Positions 11,232 through 24,494 of a stretch of 64,000 bases of DNA are shown piece after piece; position 1 is the stretch's first letter, and each line of letters starts with the position of its first letter. Source of the DNA: Lamellibrachia satsuma (taxonomy: Eukaryota; Annelida; Polychaeta; Sabellida; Siboglinidae); NCBI GenBank assembly GCA_033239005.1, contig BSQZ01000006.1, positions 11,424,162-11,488,161 of the forward strand. The letters are read 5' to 3'. The notes under the pieces were generated by a model that worked only from the letters and a program-made list of their open reading frames with translations, was not told the DNA's origin and ran no database searches. A program made the position numbers and the translations under genes.

Positions 11232-11529
11232 GTCATTGAACTGCGCATACACTTATCGGTCACGTGGTTAACATGTCAGGCCACAGTCACACGGAGAAAT
11301 TACCGGGTTTCCAACTTTTAGAACACATTCACTGGCGTGATATTCACTTATTTTAGTTGCACACGGTTGGTTTTTATTATCTCTTTTAGGTGCATATATC
11401 CAAATCCATGACTGTTGTTTCGCCTTAAAATATCTTGTTATTCACGAACCACAAGATACATTGTTGTTGACATGACACCGGGATTAAACAAAGATGCATC
11501 CTCCCGTTTGGAACAGTAATATGTTGGAC

Positions 11530-11960
11530 CATTAGAGAGTGCGCATCGGGATTATGATGGTTTGACAACGCAATACAAAATGACAATGACTTTGCAGATG
11601 ACCTAGCTCTAATAAATACCGCATGTGAGGCGATGCAAAGAAACACGAATAAAGGATAATCTTAAATATTGGACTGAACAAACAAGGTTGAAGATCAGTG
11701 CTATAAAGACGAAACCACTTGAAGCACAAAAATGTTACATCATGATCCACACACCAATAGAGAAGATCAGAAACTTCACCTACTTGAGAAAGTGACGACA
11801 AGCATTGGGGCATCGGTGTGGAGACACGAATCAGGTTGGCCAAAGCGATAGCTTCTTTCAGCAAACTGAACATCATATTGAAATTCTGAAACGGTCAACG
11901 AACATGAAGATGTTAAACTAAATTGTTATCGCAGTGCAAATATATGGATGGAGCGGAAAG
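11530..11960 (+). mobile_element. Older RTE-like RT fragment
   Basis: Broken frames read FADDLALINTACEAMQ and then LKISAIKTK followed by IEKIRNFTYL, the order expected around and after the catalytic FADD box of RTE-type reverse transcriptases. It is heavily mutated and ends are uncertain. Confidence 0.5.
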
Positions 11961-12019
11961 TGTGAGGTGCACAGAGTCACTATACGATAAACCGAACTCG
12001 TTTGATAACAGAAGCCTTC

Positions 12020-13260
12020 AATATATAACACGGAAAAAAACTGCAAAGAAATAAGATACGCATGTCAGTAGGAGTATGTTTGTTTACATCAAGTGGCTTA
12101 ATAACTCGCAACAAAGGAGTGTATGATATGACGTACTACTTTGTGACTCTGTCCGTTCATTTATATCTCCGTCAGTTTCGAATGTATGGGGCTGATATTT
12201 TGTAGGCGTGCCTGGAACCCATGGTGATGGTTTGTACATCAAGATTCCTCCGTGGTGAGGATATTACATATGTGGACGTTGTCACGGATTGGTGAGATTT
12301 CCGCTTACTAGTTTGGCTCAAATCTAGTTCGGGTTCTCTGTTTGTATATTTCTGCTCTCGTGAATGATAGTTGCTCAAGGGAAAATGCAACAAAGACAAG
12401 TGAAAGACTAATACATTATTTAATACACGATAGGTGCTATGCACTTTACAAAGGGAACAAGTAAATTCCTGGGTTTATAAGCTGAGAGCGTAGACATCTT
12501 CTACCTTCCTACCAAAAATTACGATTTCCATTTGGTTCTTACTCTTTAAATCCTAACGCAAATAACCTAAACCACCCCTAAATCGGGTAATACTACGACC
12601 CATGCCTAGTTAGTACTCATAATTTTTGTAAGATAAACAAAGCAATGCCTCTAATTACGGGTACGCTAGAGCAAACAAATTGTATTACCCCGGTTGGAGC
12701 CGTCAAAATCTGATGCATTCAGTCACACTTGAAATGCTTAGCCCATAAATAAATTATTAGGAAACATAAGTGTAATTTAAAAATAGCAACAATGCTACGA
12801 ACGTTTGATGTAGATTACGTAACTCCGAACAATTTGAGTTCGTAGTTAGATAACATTGTTAGCATAGATTACGTGATCTTGTCAAACGGCCACATAAGTT
12901 CCGTCGTATCGTACGAACGCTTCGTGAAACCGGCAGTTGTACATGATTTTTGGGTATCAATTTGTTAATGTCATTAACATTGCCCTACGAAAAAACTTTA
13001 CTGGGTATTGCAATGAGTCATAAGCTCTTTCGCAGTGGCTGATTTTTCTCCAGTGCAACGCTGGGCATAGCGCCGTCATGGACAGTCCAAAGCTCGGCTG
13101 AGAAAGGAGGAGGGTTGGGCGTGGGGCTAGCACCCCGACCCTGTAAAGAAACTCAACGCTATAGAAACATTCACAACCAATAAACCTACGATGTCTGTCC
13201 TGGAAGAGGTAAGGCCTGGTTTACCAGGGCGCATGAAGTGTTGCGGTCCAAGCCGAAAGG
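12020..13260. other. Non-coding part of block A
   Basis: No domain-bearing frame is seen. Most of it (12150-13070) is shared with 55280-56310, so it is duplicated DNA and not unique sequence. Confidence 0.6.
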
Positions 13261-13261
13261 A

Positions 13262-15055
13262 TGATACATAAATGACAGTATACATAAAGAAGAGGATACG
13301 TAAAGGAGAGGATACATAAAGGGGAGGATACATAAAGGAGATTATGCATAACGGAGAGGATACATAAATGAGAGGATACATAAAGGGGAGGATACATAAA
13401 GGGGAGGATACATAAAGGGGAGGATACATAAAGGAGAGGATACATAAAGGAGAGTATACATAAAGGAGAGGATATATAAAAGAGAGTATACATAAAAGAG
13501 AGGATACATCAAGGCGAGGTTACATAAAGGAAAGGATACATAAAGGAGAGGTTACACAAAGGAGAGGATATATAAAGGAGAGGATACATAAAGGAGAGGA
13601 TACATAAAGGGGATGTTACATAAACGATAGGATACATAAAGGGGAGGATACATAAATGAGAGGATACATAAAGAAGAAGATATATAAAGGTGAGGATTCA
13701 TAACGGGGAGGATACATAAATGAGAGGATACATAAAGGAGAGGATACATAAAGGAGAGTATAGATAAAGGAGAGGATACATAAAAGAGAGGATACATAAA
13801 GAAGAGGATATATAAAGGGGATGATACATAAATGAGAGGATACAAAAAGAAGAGGATACATAAAGGAGAGGATATATAAAGGGGAGGATACATAAAGGAG
13901 AGGATACATAAAGAAGAGGATATATAAAAGAGAGGATACTTAAAAGGGAGGATACATAAACGAGAGGATACATAAAGGGGAGGATACATAACTGAGAGGA
14001 TATATAAAGGGGAGGATACATAAATGAGAGGATACAAAAAGAAGAGGATACATAAAGGAGAGGATATATAAAGGGGAGGATACATAAAGGAGAGGATACA
14101 TAAAGAAGAGGATATATAAAGGTGAGGATTCATAAAGGCGAGGATACATAAAGGAGAGGATACATAAAGGAGATGATACATATAAAGGAGAGGATACATA
14201 AAGAAGAGGATACATAAAAGAGAGGATACTTAAAAGGGAGGATACATAAAGGAGAGGAAACATAAAGGGGAGGATACATAAAAGAGAGGATACATAGAGT
14301 AGATAATACACAGAGGAGAGGACACATAAAGGAGATGATATATCAATGGGAGGATATATAAAGGGGGGGATACATAAAGGGGAGGATACATAAATGAGAG
14401 GATACATAAAGGAGAGGATACATATAAAGTAGAGGATACATAAACGAGAGGATACATAAAGGGGAGGATACATAAATGAGAGGATGCATACAAGGGAGGA
14501 TACATAAACGAGAGGATTCATAAAGGAGATGATACATAAATGAGAGAATACATAAAGGAGAGGATACATAAAGGCGATGATACATAAAGGCGAGGATATA
14601 TAAAGGAGAGGATACATAAAGGAGAGGATACATAAAGGAGAGGATACATAAAGGAGAGGATGCATAATTGAGAGGATACATAAAGGAGAGGATACATAAA
14701 GGCGAGGATACATAAAGGAGAGAATACATAAAGGAGAGGATACATAAAGGGGAGGATACATAAAGGGGAGGATACCTAGAGGAGAGAATACATAGAGGGG
14801 AGGATACATAAAGTAGATAATACATAAATGAGAGGATACATTAAGGAGAGGATTCACAAATGGGAGGATATACAAAGGGGAGGATACGTAAAGGGGAGGA
14901 TACATAAAGGAGAGGATACATAGAGGGGAGGATACATAAAGGGGAGGACACATAAAATAGAGGATACATAAAGGAGAGGATATATAAAGGGGAGGATACA
15001 TGTGGGGAGGATACATAAAGGAGAGGATACACAAAGGGGAGGATACATAAAGGAG
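13262..15055. repeat. 16-bp minisatellite, about 112 units
   Basis: The unit is GGAGAGGATACATAAA with variants GGGG, GAAG and GGCG at its head and GGATATATAAA or GGATTCATAAA in its body. Because 16 is one more than a multiple of three, successive units shift frame, and on the minus strand all three frames stay open and repeat MYPLLYVSSPLCILSF every three units. A block starting near 13825 recurs near 14017 with an offset of exactly 192 bases (12 units), so there is higher-order structure. The array is absent from the paralogous block A' near 56312. Confidence 0.95.
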
Positions 15056-15194
15056 AATGCAAATTAGAACAACGCACGTTACATATTTATAACTGAAACG
15101 TGAAAATCCAAAAACCTTTCAGCAAAATATATGGCAGAAGACTTAACCGTCAGCTCAGTGTTTATTAGGGAAGATGTGATGGGGATATATCAGG

Positions 15195-15420
15195 TAACTT
15201 AGTAATACGGATATAGACAAGCTGGACAGAATGCAAAGAAGAGCAACTAAGCTGATCCTGGAACTCAGAGAAAAAAGTTAAACACAATGTGGCTTGGGAC
15301 GAAGATATTAAGTCTAAATCAAAATGTGCTTATTTATGATTGAATTGCTATGAAGAAACAATTTCCAAAGTATAGGATGGTTGCATAACTAGAAGACACA
15401 TGGTGTTAGTAAAAATGTGG
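15195..15420 (+). mobile_element. CR1 LINE 3' fragment
   Basis: It reads DIDKLDRMQRRATKLILEL and then CGLG, matching the CR1 C-terminal region at 41600-41790 (DIDTLDRIQRRATKMIPEL). A stop follows within 20 codons. It directly follows the minisatellite. Confidence 0.7.
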
Positions 15421-15699
15421 TGTAATTTAGATAGTTTTCTAATGCTCATTCACAATGAGGATACTTCTTTAGTACAACAATGTTCTTCGTATTGCACAAA
15501 TAATTAATGTGTATACATTAATACCCCAAGTAAATTATTCGAGTTTGCATCACCAAAAGAAACCGCGTGTCAACTAAAATGATTCTCAAAACAATGAATC
15601 ACCACTACTCAATAACTTGAGTAATATTTGAGACAAAACACCCCATTTTTCACCTATGTTAATAATGTTGTTTTCATGTACGCGTGCGCTACCACTTAC

Positions 15700-16030
15700 T
15701 TTCTCACGGTGAGCTGAACACGTCCATCATCCCCGAAGGCAGCAACACTAGTGATTCGATTTACAACTATTAATAACAGCCTAATGTCATCTTCATGCTG
15801 CACGTTGCCCTGCCCTTTGCAATGATAGACTCGCTGCAGTGGTCATGCGAACCGGTCAGCGAGTTCGCTTGTCAGGCAACGTTATGAGGAACCACACTAA
15901 TCGATCGTAGCTAGCAAGCCTTGCATGATATTACACAAAGCCACCAAAGAGCAAAGGACGTTGTTCGAAATAAACTGTTATATGCATATATAAACACACA
16001 AGCTCTTCAGCACGCACGCACGCACGAACC

Positions 16031-16074
<44 letters not shown>

Positions 16075-18545
16075 AATAAAATTCATTTATTGTTAGGATG
16101 CTTTACTTTTCATAGTTCATTTTCTTCATGTCCAAATATCATATCAAAAACAGTTCTTCTTGGTGTTCTGTGATGTCGAGAGACAACACGATGGTTTCAT
16201 GTTAAATACTAACTAATGGGAAATCAGGAAATCAGTTTTTTCTTACTAGTTATCATATTGGCCGGTTCGACTTTTCCTCCTCCTTCTTTTACATAACGAT
16301 CATTCCGGGTAGCGTATATTCCCCGAGTCGATATGGCGTGTGGCCGGCGTGCTCTGTGTCGTCCAGACCGCAGACGTTTCAGACCAACTACAGTAGTCGT
16401 GGCCGTAGTGTATACAAAATGTTGGTCATCTACACGACTAACCCCACAATGAAGTGAGGGGAATAGGTTAGATATGAGATACATAACAGTGCAACGTTAG
16501 AAACTGGGGTTGTGTCATTGATGTCGGCATTAAAGCGACAGTCATGCTTTGGGGGCAATGCACTTAACAAACTATTCATTTGCAACCATAATCAAGAATA
16601 TCACACAATTGGGTTTATAAGATTATTTTATAATAGTTGGAGATTCTGGTAAAATCTCAATTATACTGAGGGCTGACATGTTTATTGGTCGACCAATAAG
16701 CGCCTGACAGTTCTAAGAAATCGATTTCCAGTTAGACGCATTAAGTGCGTTCGACCGAAATCGAAAGACCGTCGGAAGCAACACAGATTTTCAATCATAA
16801 TGAATGCTAATTCAAAACGGAGAAATTTAGTAATCAAATGCCAAACTATGTTGCACTAGTTGAGTTTAGGCGCGAAGAGCATGGCCATGTCCTGTTTCCA
16901 GGTATAGAACCTAGATGTCTACAAATATATATGCTTTCATTTGGTGAGCGAAATATTGCCAGATTACACGCACTCGTCATTGGAATCAACACGCTTTGTT
17001 TTCATATTAAAGTACTTGCGTGATATTTATGTTTGTGGTAGCACATGTTTGTGTCTTAGTAATTCTTATAGAAACATTATTATGGATTTATGATATTCTC
17101 GGATTTGACAGTTCATTGATGCTCTCCATAATGCCTGAACTTAGCAAAACGACTTTCAGGAATGAAATAAAAAACCATCTTCGTACAAGGGGAAGATCGT
17201 TTTGATGCTTGGAAAACTCACTTCAAACAATTGCTTTCTTCAGATAATACGAAAACATCCAACAATCCAGTTGATCCCAACATTGACACCGATCTATGAG
17301 AACAACCCACCCCAACATTGACACCGACATCTTCTCACTAGCAGCATTTAACATTGCTATCAAACAAATAAAATTTGGCAAAGCCCCATTGAAATGTGGC
17401 GACTACCCAAGTTAAGGAAAGATTTATTGAAATTCTGCAACGAAACATATTTACGGAAAAGTCCACCGGAATGCGGGCTCTCGGGTATCGTACCTGTACT
17501 TTAGAAAGGTGACCTGACTCTTCCTGAAAAAAGTTTAACAAAGACTGCTGTAAAGGTCTACAATCCACTCCTGCTTAAAATAATTCGCCCTGAACTAAAA
17601 AAAATCTAAACAAACTGTTCCGGAAAGCAACCATTTCAACATTAACAAAGGAGTTCTCCAAGGAAACCCTCTCGCCCCATACCTGCTCATCATGGTATTG
17701 GACTACATACTAAGAACTGCGATTGATGACAGAGAAGGACCAAACGTAACCAGACGCCGAAGCACCAGACATCCAGCCTCCCTCCTCCATGACCTGGATT
17801 ATGCTGATGACATCGCTCTGTTTGACAACACGATACAAAAAGCAGAACTTTTACTTCATCAAGTGGAAAGTGCTTCAAAATCTACAGGACTATTTATCAA
17901 CCCAATCAAAACAAAATACATGCATATCTACCCGTCTGATAGTATACACTCTTCAGATGAGAGTCAAATTGAGAAAGTAGAGGATTTTAAATATTTCGGA
18001 TCTTATACAAACTCACAACATGACATCCAGTGTAGAAAAGCCTAGGCATGGGCGGCAGTTCACGCCCTCGACAGAGCTTAGATGGCACCCAACTGTAGAC
18101 TCACCAAACTGAAGATTTTCAGGACGGCGGTTGAACCGATCCTGATATATGAATGCGATTCGTGGTCGTTAACACAAATAGTAAAAAATGCACTGAATGA
18201 CTCCTACACAAGAATGCTGCAGAAAATTCAAAACGTATCATGGCGTCATTACATGACCAACCTAGAACTGCATGGCTCCCTCCCACGGATTACCTCCATC
18301 GTTAGACAAAGGCTTCGTCGTTTGGCAGGTCATACGATGCGTTATGACGAAGAAGCCAACAAAGGTCCTGCTTTGGAAGCCCGATAGCCGTCGGAGAAGA
18401 GGTCGACCAACAAAAATTCTGCAAAACATCCTAAAGAAAGACACGAACTTCAGCGGGACAAAGTTACTAACAGAAAAACCAAAACCTTTGGAAGGAAATC
18501 ATCATGTCACCACATTAAGTGGATAACATCAGTAAGTAAAGTAAA
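15700..18545. repeat. Segmental duplication block A, second part
   Basis: It matches 56955-59962 in direct order: the GAAGGCAGCAACAC region (15738 and 57005), GCGTTGCCCTGCCCTTTGCA (15802 and 57072), the GTTGGTCATCTACACGACTAA region (16421 and 58578), the AAGACCGTCG region (16764 and 58950) and the RTE-like element. A (CA)n tract at about 16030-16071 corresponds to a larger CGCA/CA array at 57290-57411. Confidence 0.85.
17100..18545 (+). mobile_element. Decayed RTE-like LINE
   Basis: The frame is broken repeatedly but the order is clear. First is the linker ending at MWRLPKLRKDLLKFCNE (about 17395), then GDLTLPE. A frame at 17692-18045 holds VLDYILRTAIDD, RHPASLLHDLDYADDIAL with the catalytic YADD, and IKTKYM. 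The C-terminal part at 18082-18387 has EPILIYECDSWSLT and HYMTNLELHG. A basic RRRRGRPTKIL stretch follows near 18400. The region between the linker and motif B is deleted when compared with 59230-59962. It continues into the 5' flank shared by psi-R3 and psi-R4. Confidence 0.8.
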
Positions 18546-18620
18546 TAACTCTTATTGGTGCATAGGCACAACACCATGATTGATAATTGATAACGCAATA
18601 ATTCAATCTACATGGCTCGT

Positions 18621-18726
<106 letters not shown>

Positions 18727-19056
18727 ACCTGCATAGCGTCGCTCCGTAATGAGCACTATAAAGCCGGCTATATGATATATCAACATAATTTCACTACAAA
18801 CATATCATATCAACCATATAAATTTTCACCACTTTTATTGTTTTTCTAACCAAGAGCAAGTACAACAATTAAAGGTTTATAACACAAAGGAGTGTGTATC
18901 ATATGTACAAGCAGCACAATTTAGAACAAGTGAGATTGCATTTTACTAATGGGCATGCATGGTTACTAGTTGCCATGTACAGAAGACGAACGGGTTGCTT
19001 ACATCAAATACAGTTTTATAATGCAACAAGCTGCAGGACATAATATTTATTACTAA

Positions 19057-20083
19057 TCACGTAGTCGTTCCGATGGATGCAGTTCCTCTGCATCCTAAGT
19101 GAACCTTTCGACACTTTTTCCGGAATGTTTCGTACTCCAGCGCGTAAATGATCGGGTTCATGCAACATTTAGCAAACAGCGCTATGACGGTGAAGTTATA
19201 GAACCTGTCGTGAAGTCGACGGGATACCCGAAGTTAAACGCGGAAAACATGCACTGGTTCCACGAATTACATAAGACGTAACATACAACAACAATGACTA
19301 ACATCTTTATAACGTTGCACCTGGTGGGCGAATTTCGCATTGTTGCCTCGTTGCCACTGGATTATGCTTGTGGTATTACACGAATCCGAAGACGTTTGAC
19401 TATTCTACTGTAGCAAGTAATAAATGCAGTAATCGGAATAAGATATTGTACCGAAAAAACAATACGCCACAAATTTTCTGCCAAGTGGCACTGCAGAAAA
19501 GAGCAATGACATAACAACGACCGTCAATGACACCGGAAGTCGGCACGATGACACATGATACGGCCATTAGTCCAGCCAACCAAGCCGAACCAGCCAATAG
19601 CAAAAAATTTATCCTAGAAAACGAGTTGTGATGGAATATTGGGTGTACGATAGCGACATACCGTTCAATGGTTAAAACGATTAGTGCATATGACGAAGAG
19701 CTTAATAAGGTCCACAAAGGCAGATTACGGAGCCACAACTTGTAGAATACATCTCCTGTGATTCCTGATAAATCTGCCACGGGCGTCCGCGTAGTAGTGG
19801 GTAGAATAGCGATGCGATAAAGTCGATGCAACTTTGATTCAAGATGGTCGTGTTAGTAAACGTCTTGCGCATCGTTGTACTCTTTGAAATAACGATGATC
19901 ACGATCAAGTTTCCAAGAATGCCAACCAACAGCTGCTAAAACATGCGCTATTTTGATGTATGTATTCGGCATTCGTACGTTCTCCATTCCACGGTTCACC
20001 CAGTTGTTCTATGAACCCACTTGTCGTGTTTCGGAGTCGCGAAATGCCGTCTGCAACACGTTGTCATTGTCAAGCATTGCCAT
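19057..20083 (-). pseudogene. Receptor pseudogene psi-R3
   Basis: The reading order follows R2: start MAMLDNDNVLQ at 20083, MPNTYIK, then GILGNLIVI with KSTTMRK (TM1), NQSCIDF (TM2), DLSGITGD, ERYVAIVHPIFHH (TM3-4), PTSGVIDGRCYV, TM5, NPIIYALEYETF and stop at 19057. Lesions visible are a TAG stop near residue 25 where psi-R4 has a sense codon, frame changes near 19930 and 19830, and one missing T in TM5 near 19455. It cannot make a receptor without these being repaired. The flanks on both sides are shared with psi-R4. Confidence 0.88.
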
Positions 20084-20657
20084 GGCTTCTGCAATTAGGC
20101 GTTAATGCTCTCAATTACGTCAGCATTATCCAATGTATGTCTTTCACAATATCTCATAAAACATTGCCACGGTTGTTAGGTGTTTGTGTTCTCCTTCATG
20201 TCAATGGCAACATTAAAATATATCTCATAAGAACATTGCCACGACTACATTCCTTACGCGTTAGTATACTCCCTCTTGTCGCCGAAGTATCTCATAGGAT
20301 CATAGCAGTTATTGAATATTTCATTGCACGGCACTTGTGTGCCCATCACCTTAATGGATGCACAGGTACGTCAAATGAAACGTATCTCATATGTTTGCCT
20401 ACAACACACAACGCACGGGATACAAACATCGACAAAGATTACATCTTTCATAGGATATAACAGAATTCACATGTGTCAGTTTAGTTTTAAATAATGTTTC
20501 TGATGACTATATATTAGTGTAGTATGGCCTGCTCGGAGAATATGTTTCCTATGTTTTGGAAATGGGTATGACATCGTAAATAACATTTGTATATTTAGCA
20601 AAATAGCGACAATCAAGGCAGCATAAACTCATATTATCCTACATAGTCAATAAGCCG

Positions 20658-20788
<131 letters not shown>

Positions 20789-20899
20789 ATTTATTTTCTT
20801 TCTATTTCTTCGTGTAAAGTTTTGTTTCAGTATAAAGCTCTATGTACATAACTAACATTTATGCTATATAACATGATTCTACGAAGATCGGTGTCAAAA

Positions 20900-21210
20900 T
20901 GACCGCATAGAAAGACATATTTACTTACATAACATCAGTAAACAACTGTTTTATGCTCTCACAATATAGATCTATAACTGACCCCGGTATTCTGTAGACA
21001 CAACTCACTATTACATGTATCTGTTTTTCATGTCGAATTCCACAGTGACACCATTCAAATATATGCTCTAACATCTTGGATTGCACTGATCGAAGTGTGC
21101 AAGTAAATATTTGATAGACATATTTGATTGACACCCCCTCCTGTTCTGTTGCCTTACAATGTGAAAAACGTGATATCCACTTAGTGAATAATCATCAGTT
21201 GGGTTTGAAT
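20900..21210 (-). mobile_element. LINE endonuclease fragment, L2-like
   Basis: The minus strand reads IVSCVYRIPGSVIDLYCESIKQLF, the YRxPG region of an APE-type LINE endonuclease. The same DNA lies at 36975-37290, where it leads into the rest of the LINE. Similarity to the 37 kb region continues in the flank to about 21450. Confidence 0.65.
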
Positions 21211-22200
21211 CAGTCCAGGTTTCTGAAATAGTTATAATGCCAAACGATAGTTTAAGATCATCAAAGAAATGAAAAAAGTTTATTCTTATTTAAACTTCAA
21301 GCATTAAATTGTGTAAATGATAGTTCACTCTGTGATTTGATATTACGTATATATTATATGTATAGTAAATACTTACTTTTTATGTGCTATCATTTTTCAG
21401 TTTATTAAGAGTGTTTACATGCTTCAATTTCCGTTTTGCCAAGTTATAGAACAATTACCTTAGAGGGTTTGCAATATGCTTGTGCACCCTCGTCTAACTC
21501 AAGCTCAGTCTGTTAGGCACGCCACCTCTTGGCCGAGTAATTGAAGGAGCGGGCAATCTGCTGGACTAATTGTGCCTGCAGTCCACGATAGATGCCAGCC
21601 AGATTAGGGGTGGACCAGGTTGGATTGGGAACGGGTTGGATTAAAAAAGATGTTTGCATAGCCACGAAATGGAAAACAAATATTTTGCATTTGCCATATT
21701 GGCGAGGAAGCACGTGCGTACGTGCGTACATAGGTAAGTGCGTACAGCTATCTACGCGCTTCCATATATTTGAAACGTTTGTGCATATTAGTTGAAGGAT
21801 TAACACTTCATTGATATTTCACTAATTTGTAATTAGTTATAATATTGAATAGTTATGTATTTAAAAGGGTTATGTTAATTTCGTAATTGCACGGCGCTTA
21901 TACGCAAAACGCAATATTTCTAATGTGTGTGTTTCGAGAACGGTATTGCTCGTTGTTAAGTTGTTTAGCGGTCTAAAGTCAACATATATCAATTGAGGCA
22001 CTATATGAACAACTTAATTAATACCAGCAAAGAATTGTAGTAAAAATCGTAAAATCACAACGCATTTCATTGAATGAATACAAACTAATGCAACACTTAG
22101 TAATTTTTTTCAGCTAACGTCCAGATATTTGTTTTAAGCAAAAGATCGCATTTGTGTAGTACAGACAATTGGTCACGTTATTATAGATTGAAAATAACCG
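21211..22200. other. No gene seen
   Basis: 21240-21480 is shared with 37300-37445. The remainder, including a more GC-rich patch at 21500-21780, has only short frames with no recognisable motif. Confidence 0.5.
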
Positions 22201-22235
22201 TAAATCTACGCAGCAACGTGTTTAATTCTCAGGGC

Positions 22236-22403
<168 letters not shown>

Positions 22404-22571
22404 CGGTGGAATCCGCTGAGTTTCGATGATACGAACAACACCTTGCAAGAGGAAACGACGGCTGGACAATAAATCATCATTGTTATCCGAATTTCCACTT
22501 TGTTCGTCGACCTGGGAGAGACGCATGGAGCGGAAAATGTAGGTTGGTTCACATGTTGTATTCGACGGAGA

Positions 22572-22830
22572 CAAATGGTGGCATAGTGATTAGAATTTCG
22601 GACTCTAAATCTTGAGTTCAGCTGTATACCTGAGCACCTGGCTATACGTAGTGTTGGCTATGTGAACGAACAGTCTTTGCACAGTAATTGCAGCGTGGCT
22701 ATCCGCTTCCCAGAGAAGTCGAGTTGGCGTTGGAATTAACATGTCTGCCAGGGGGTGAAGTGTATTGCGCTTTGAACATTCCCAAGGGCTGGATACCCAA
22801 CTATATCAGAATGTACCTTTGCTTTATCAC
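22572..22830 (+). mobile_element. tRNA-derived SINE copy 1
   Basis: A head with an A-box-like TGGCATAGTGATTAG and a worn B box (GAGTTCAGC) is followed by the body word CAGTAATTGCAGCGTGGCT, CTTCCCAGAGAAGTCGAG, and a tail resembling GCGCTTTGAACA-TCCC-GGATAC. Copies lie at 38462, 39060 and, inverted, 42135. The copy has no polymerase of its own and would have depended on a LINE partner. Confidence 0.75.
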
Positions 22831-23099
22831 GGTTATTTCGTTATCACAGAACCGTTGGGACATTTGCAACATACAGCACTGATAACATTTACGTATGCAG
22901 AGAACCACCAGTTCGCCCAACTACGAATGTTCCAAGCTGCGTTAATAAACTTTCATTGGTCAGCTTGAATCTGCAACTAGACGTAGTCAAGCTAATCGCG
23001 AGTGGAACGAAGATGACATATACGCATATGACATTTAATCCCATGTGTAGTGATTAAACACGTGGAATAGAACGTAATGTGATATGTTGTCAGAATACG

Positions 23100-23955
23100 T
23101 GTTACAATCTTCCACCTGCTACCTGCTATCAACGATACGTGTGTTCTCTGTGACGAGACGTTATTTTTCTACACGAATAAAGTCGACCGGACAAGGACTG
23201 TTATTATACAATAAACCGCGTAACTACTTTCGACGTCGTTGCAAAACACGACGATAAAATACAGCGCATAGTTGACGTAAACCTTTATGCGGCTGAGCAA
23301 TTTAGAAAAAAACTGCATGATTGTATGCTGCACGATAACCACTGAAAGGATATCAGCTAGCACGGATCCCTATTTTCGTATATCTGAATCTAGGGTTGAT
23401 CTAAACAAGCACGTCAAAAATGTTATACAATAAACCGCCGAAAGAGCTAAGACGCAGCACGAATAGAACACATAAAATTTGTTTTTTCAAGTGAACTCTG
23501 TCTATCACTAAGGACATCGGTAATAACTAACATTGGATATGGCACGTGTTCAAACATAAAGTTTTAGTGTAACAAAATACCACGCATGTCTGCAAGCAAA
23601 CCAATTTAGTTATAATTACACTAATTTCGACACGTCTATTATTTTTACATTACTATACTTGAAAGCCTCATCAAAGGCAAGAGGAGTAGCACCACGCGCT
23701 TATATATTGATTCCGACACGCGGCATGCCAAATTACCGGCAGAGGCGAAAAAAATAACGTTCGACTGCAATCGTTCTACATCTAGCCCCACTTTCCACGT
23801 TCCGAGATAAAACCAGCGAAATGACGTGTTGTGTAACATTCAAAACAAATTGATTACAAATCAGTTCTTAGAGGTAAGTAGTGGCTTTGGTGGTTGTGGT
23901 GATTGTGGTGGTTGTGGTGATTGTGGTGGTGGTGGTGGTTGTGGTGGTGGTGGTG
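23100..23955. repeat. Duplicated segment, block C
   Basis: It matches 39690-40470 in direct order (GCTATCAA region, TTTCGACGTCGTT at 23228 and 39797, GTAGCACCACGCGCTTATATATTG at 23687 and 40237), ending in TGG-rich repeats (23886-23955 and 40434-40470). No coding frame is conserved between the copies. Confidence 0.8.
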
Positions 23956-24411
23956 TTTATGCGCATAACTTACTATTGTTATGATTTATCAGCGTTTCAA
24001 GTCCAATGACTCGGTAATGAATAGGACCAGATACATGATATGTTATGTATGCGCGCTTATTGATATGCCCGACGACTTGGTCGAATGTCGCGAGTAGTGT
24101 AGTCTCGAACGGGCTGCCTGCATCGCCGATTGTGAGCCGTGATGGCGGGGTTTGTGAAAGCACGAATGGACGCTACACGAACGACACGATGGGCCTGACG
24201 GCGAACAATTACGAACTCGAACAGTCCGAACGATATGTGAACGACCTAGCCATGTACACACAGTCTTCTTTTGAGATTACATTATTCAGTTTACATTATT
24301 CAGAATAGTCTGTTCGCTGTTTATTCTTTGCATGTGATAACGTGCTATTTACTATGAAACCTCTTGGATTGTTAAACGGTTTTCAATGAATGATTGATGG
24401 CTCTGTCAATA
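23956..24411. other. Unrecognised GC-richer patch
   Basis: 24045-24260 is richer in GC than its surroundings and carries overlapping frames on both strands of 70-87 codons. None has a domain I know. It has no partner in the second copy of block C, where a CR1 is inserted. Confidence 0.35.
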
Positions 24412-24492
<81 letters not shown>

Positions 24493-24494
24493 GC
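24412..24494. repeat. (TTG)n microsatellite
   Basis: About 27 TTG units. The apparent polyleucine protein here is a translation of this tract. Confidence 0.95.

Larger units (their letters stand above)
9649..13075. repeat. Segmental duplication block A, first part
   Basis: It matches 54401-56312 in direct order, beginning with GCGTTCGTGC ten bases 5' of the R2 start codon. Shared anchors are CTAACAGTTTCCCTTT (9687 and 54440), ATGCCATGGTGT (9847 and 54586), the GAGAGGATCAT region (10361 and 55118) and the ACGAACGCTTCGTGAAACCG region (12910 and 56156). The second copy has lost most of the sequence corresponding to 10440-12000. Confidence 0.85.

Noticed and set aside
13940..15034. Open frame of 364 codons on the minus strand
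   Set aside because: It is a translation of the 16-bp minisatellite; all three frames give the same periodic peptide.
13262..15055. CRISPR array
   Set aside because: The repeats are directly adjacent 16-mers without unique spacers, and the DNA is clearly eukaryotic.
16224..16484. Minus frame of 86 codons
   Set aside because: The paralogous copy at 58.4 kb conserves the plus-strand reading there and not this one.
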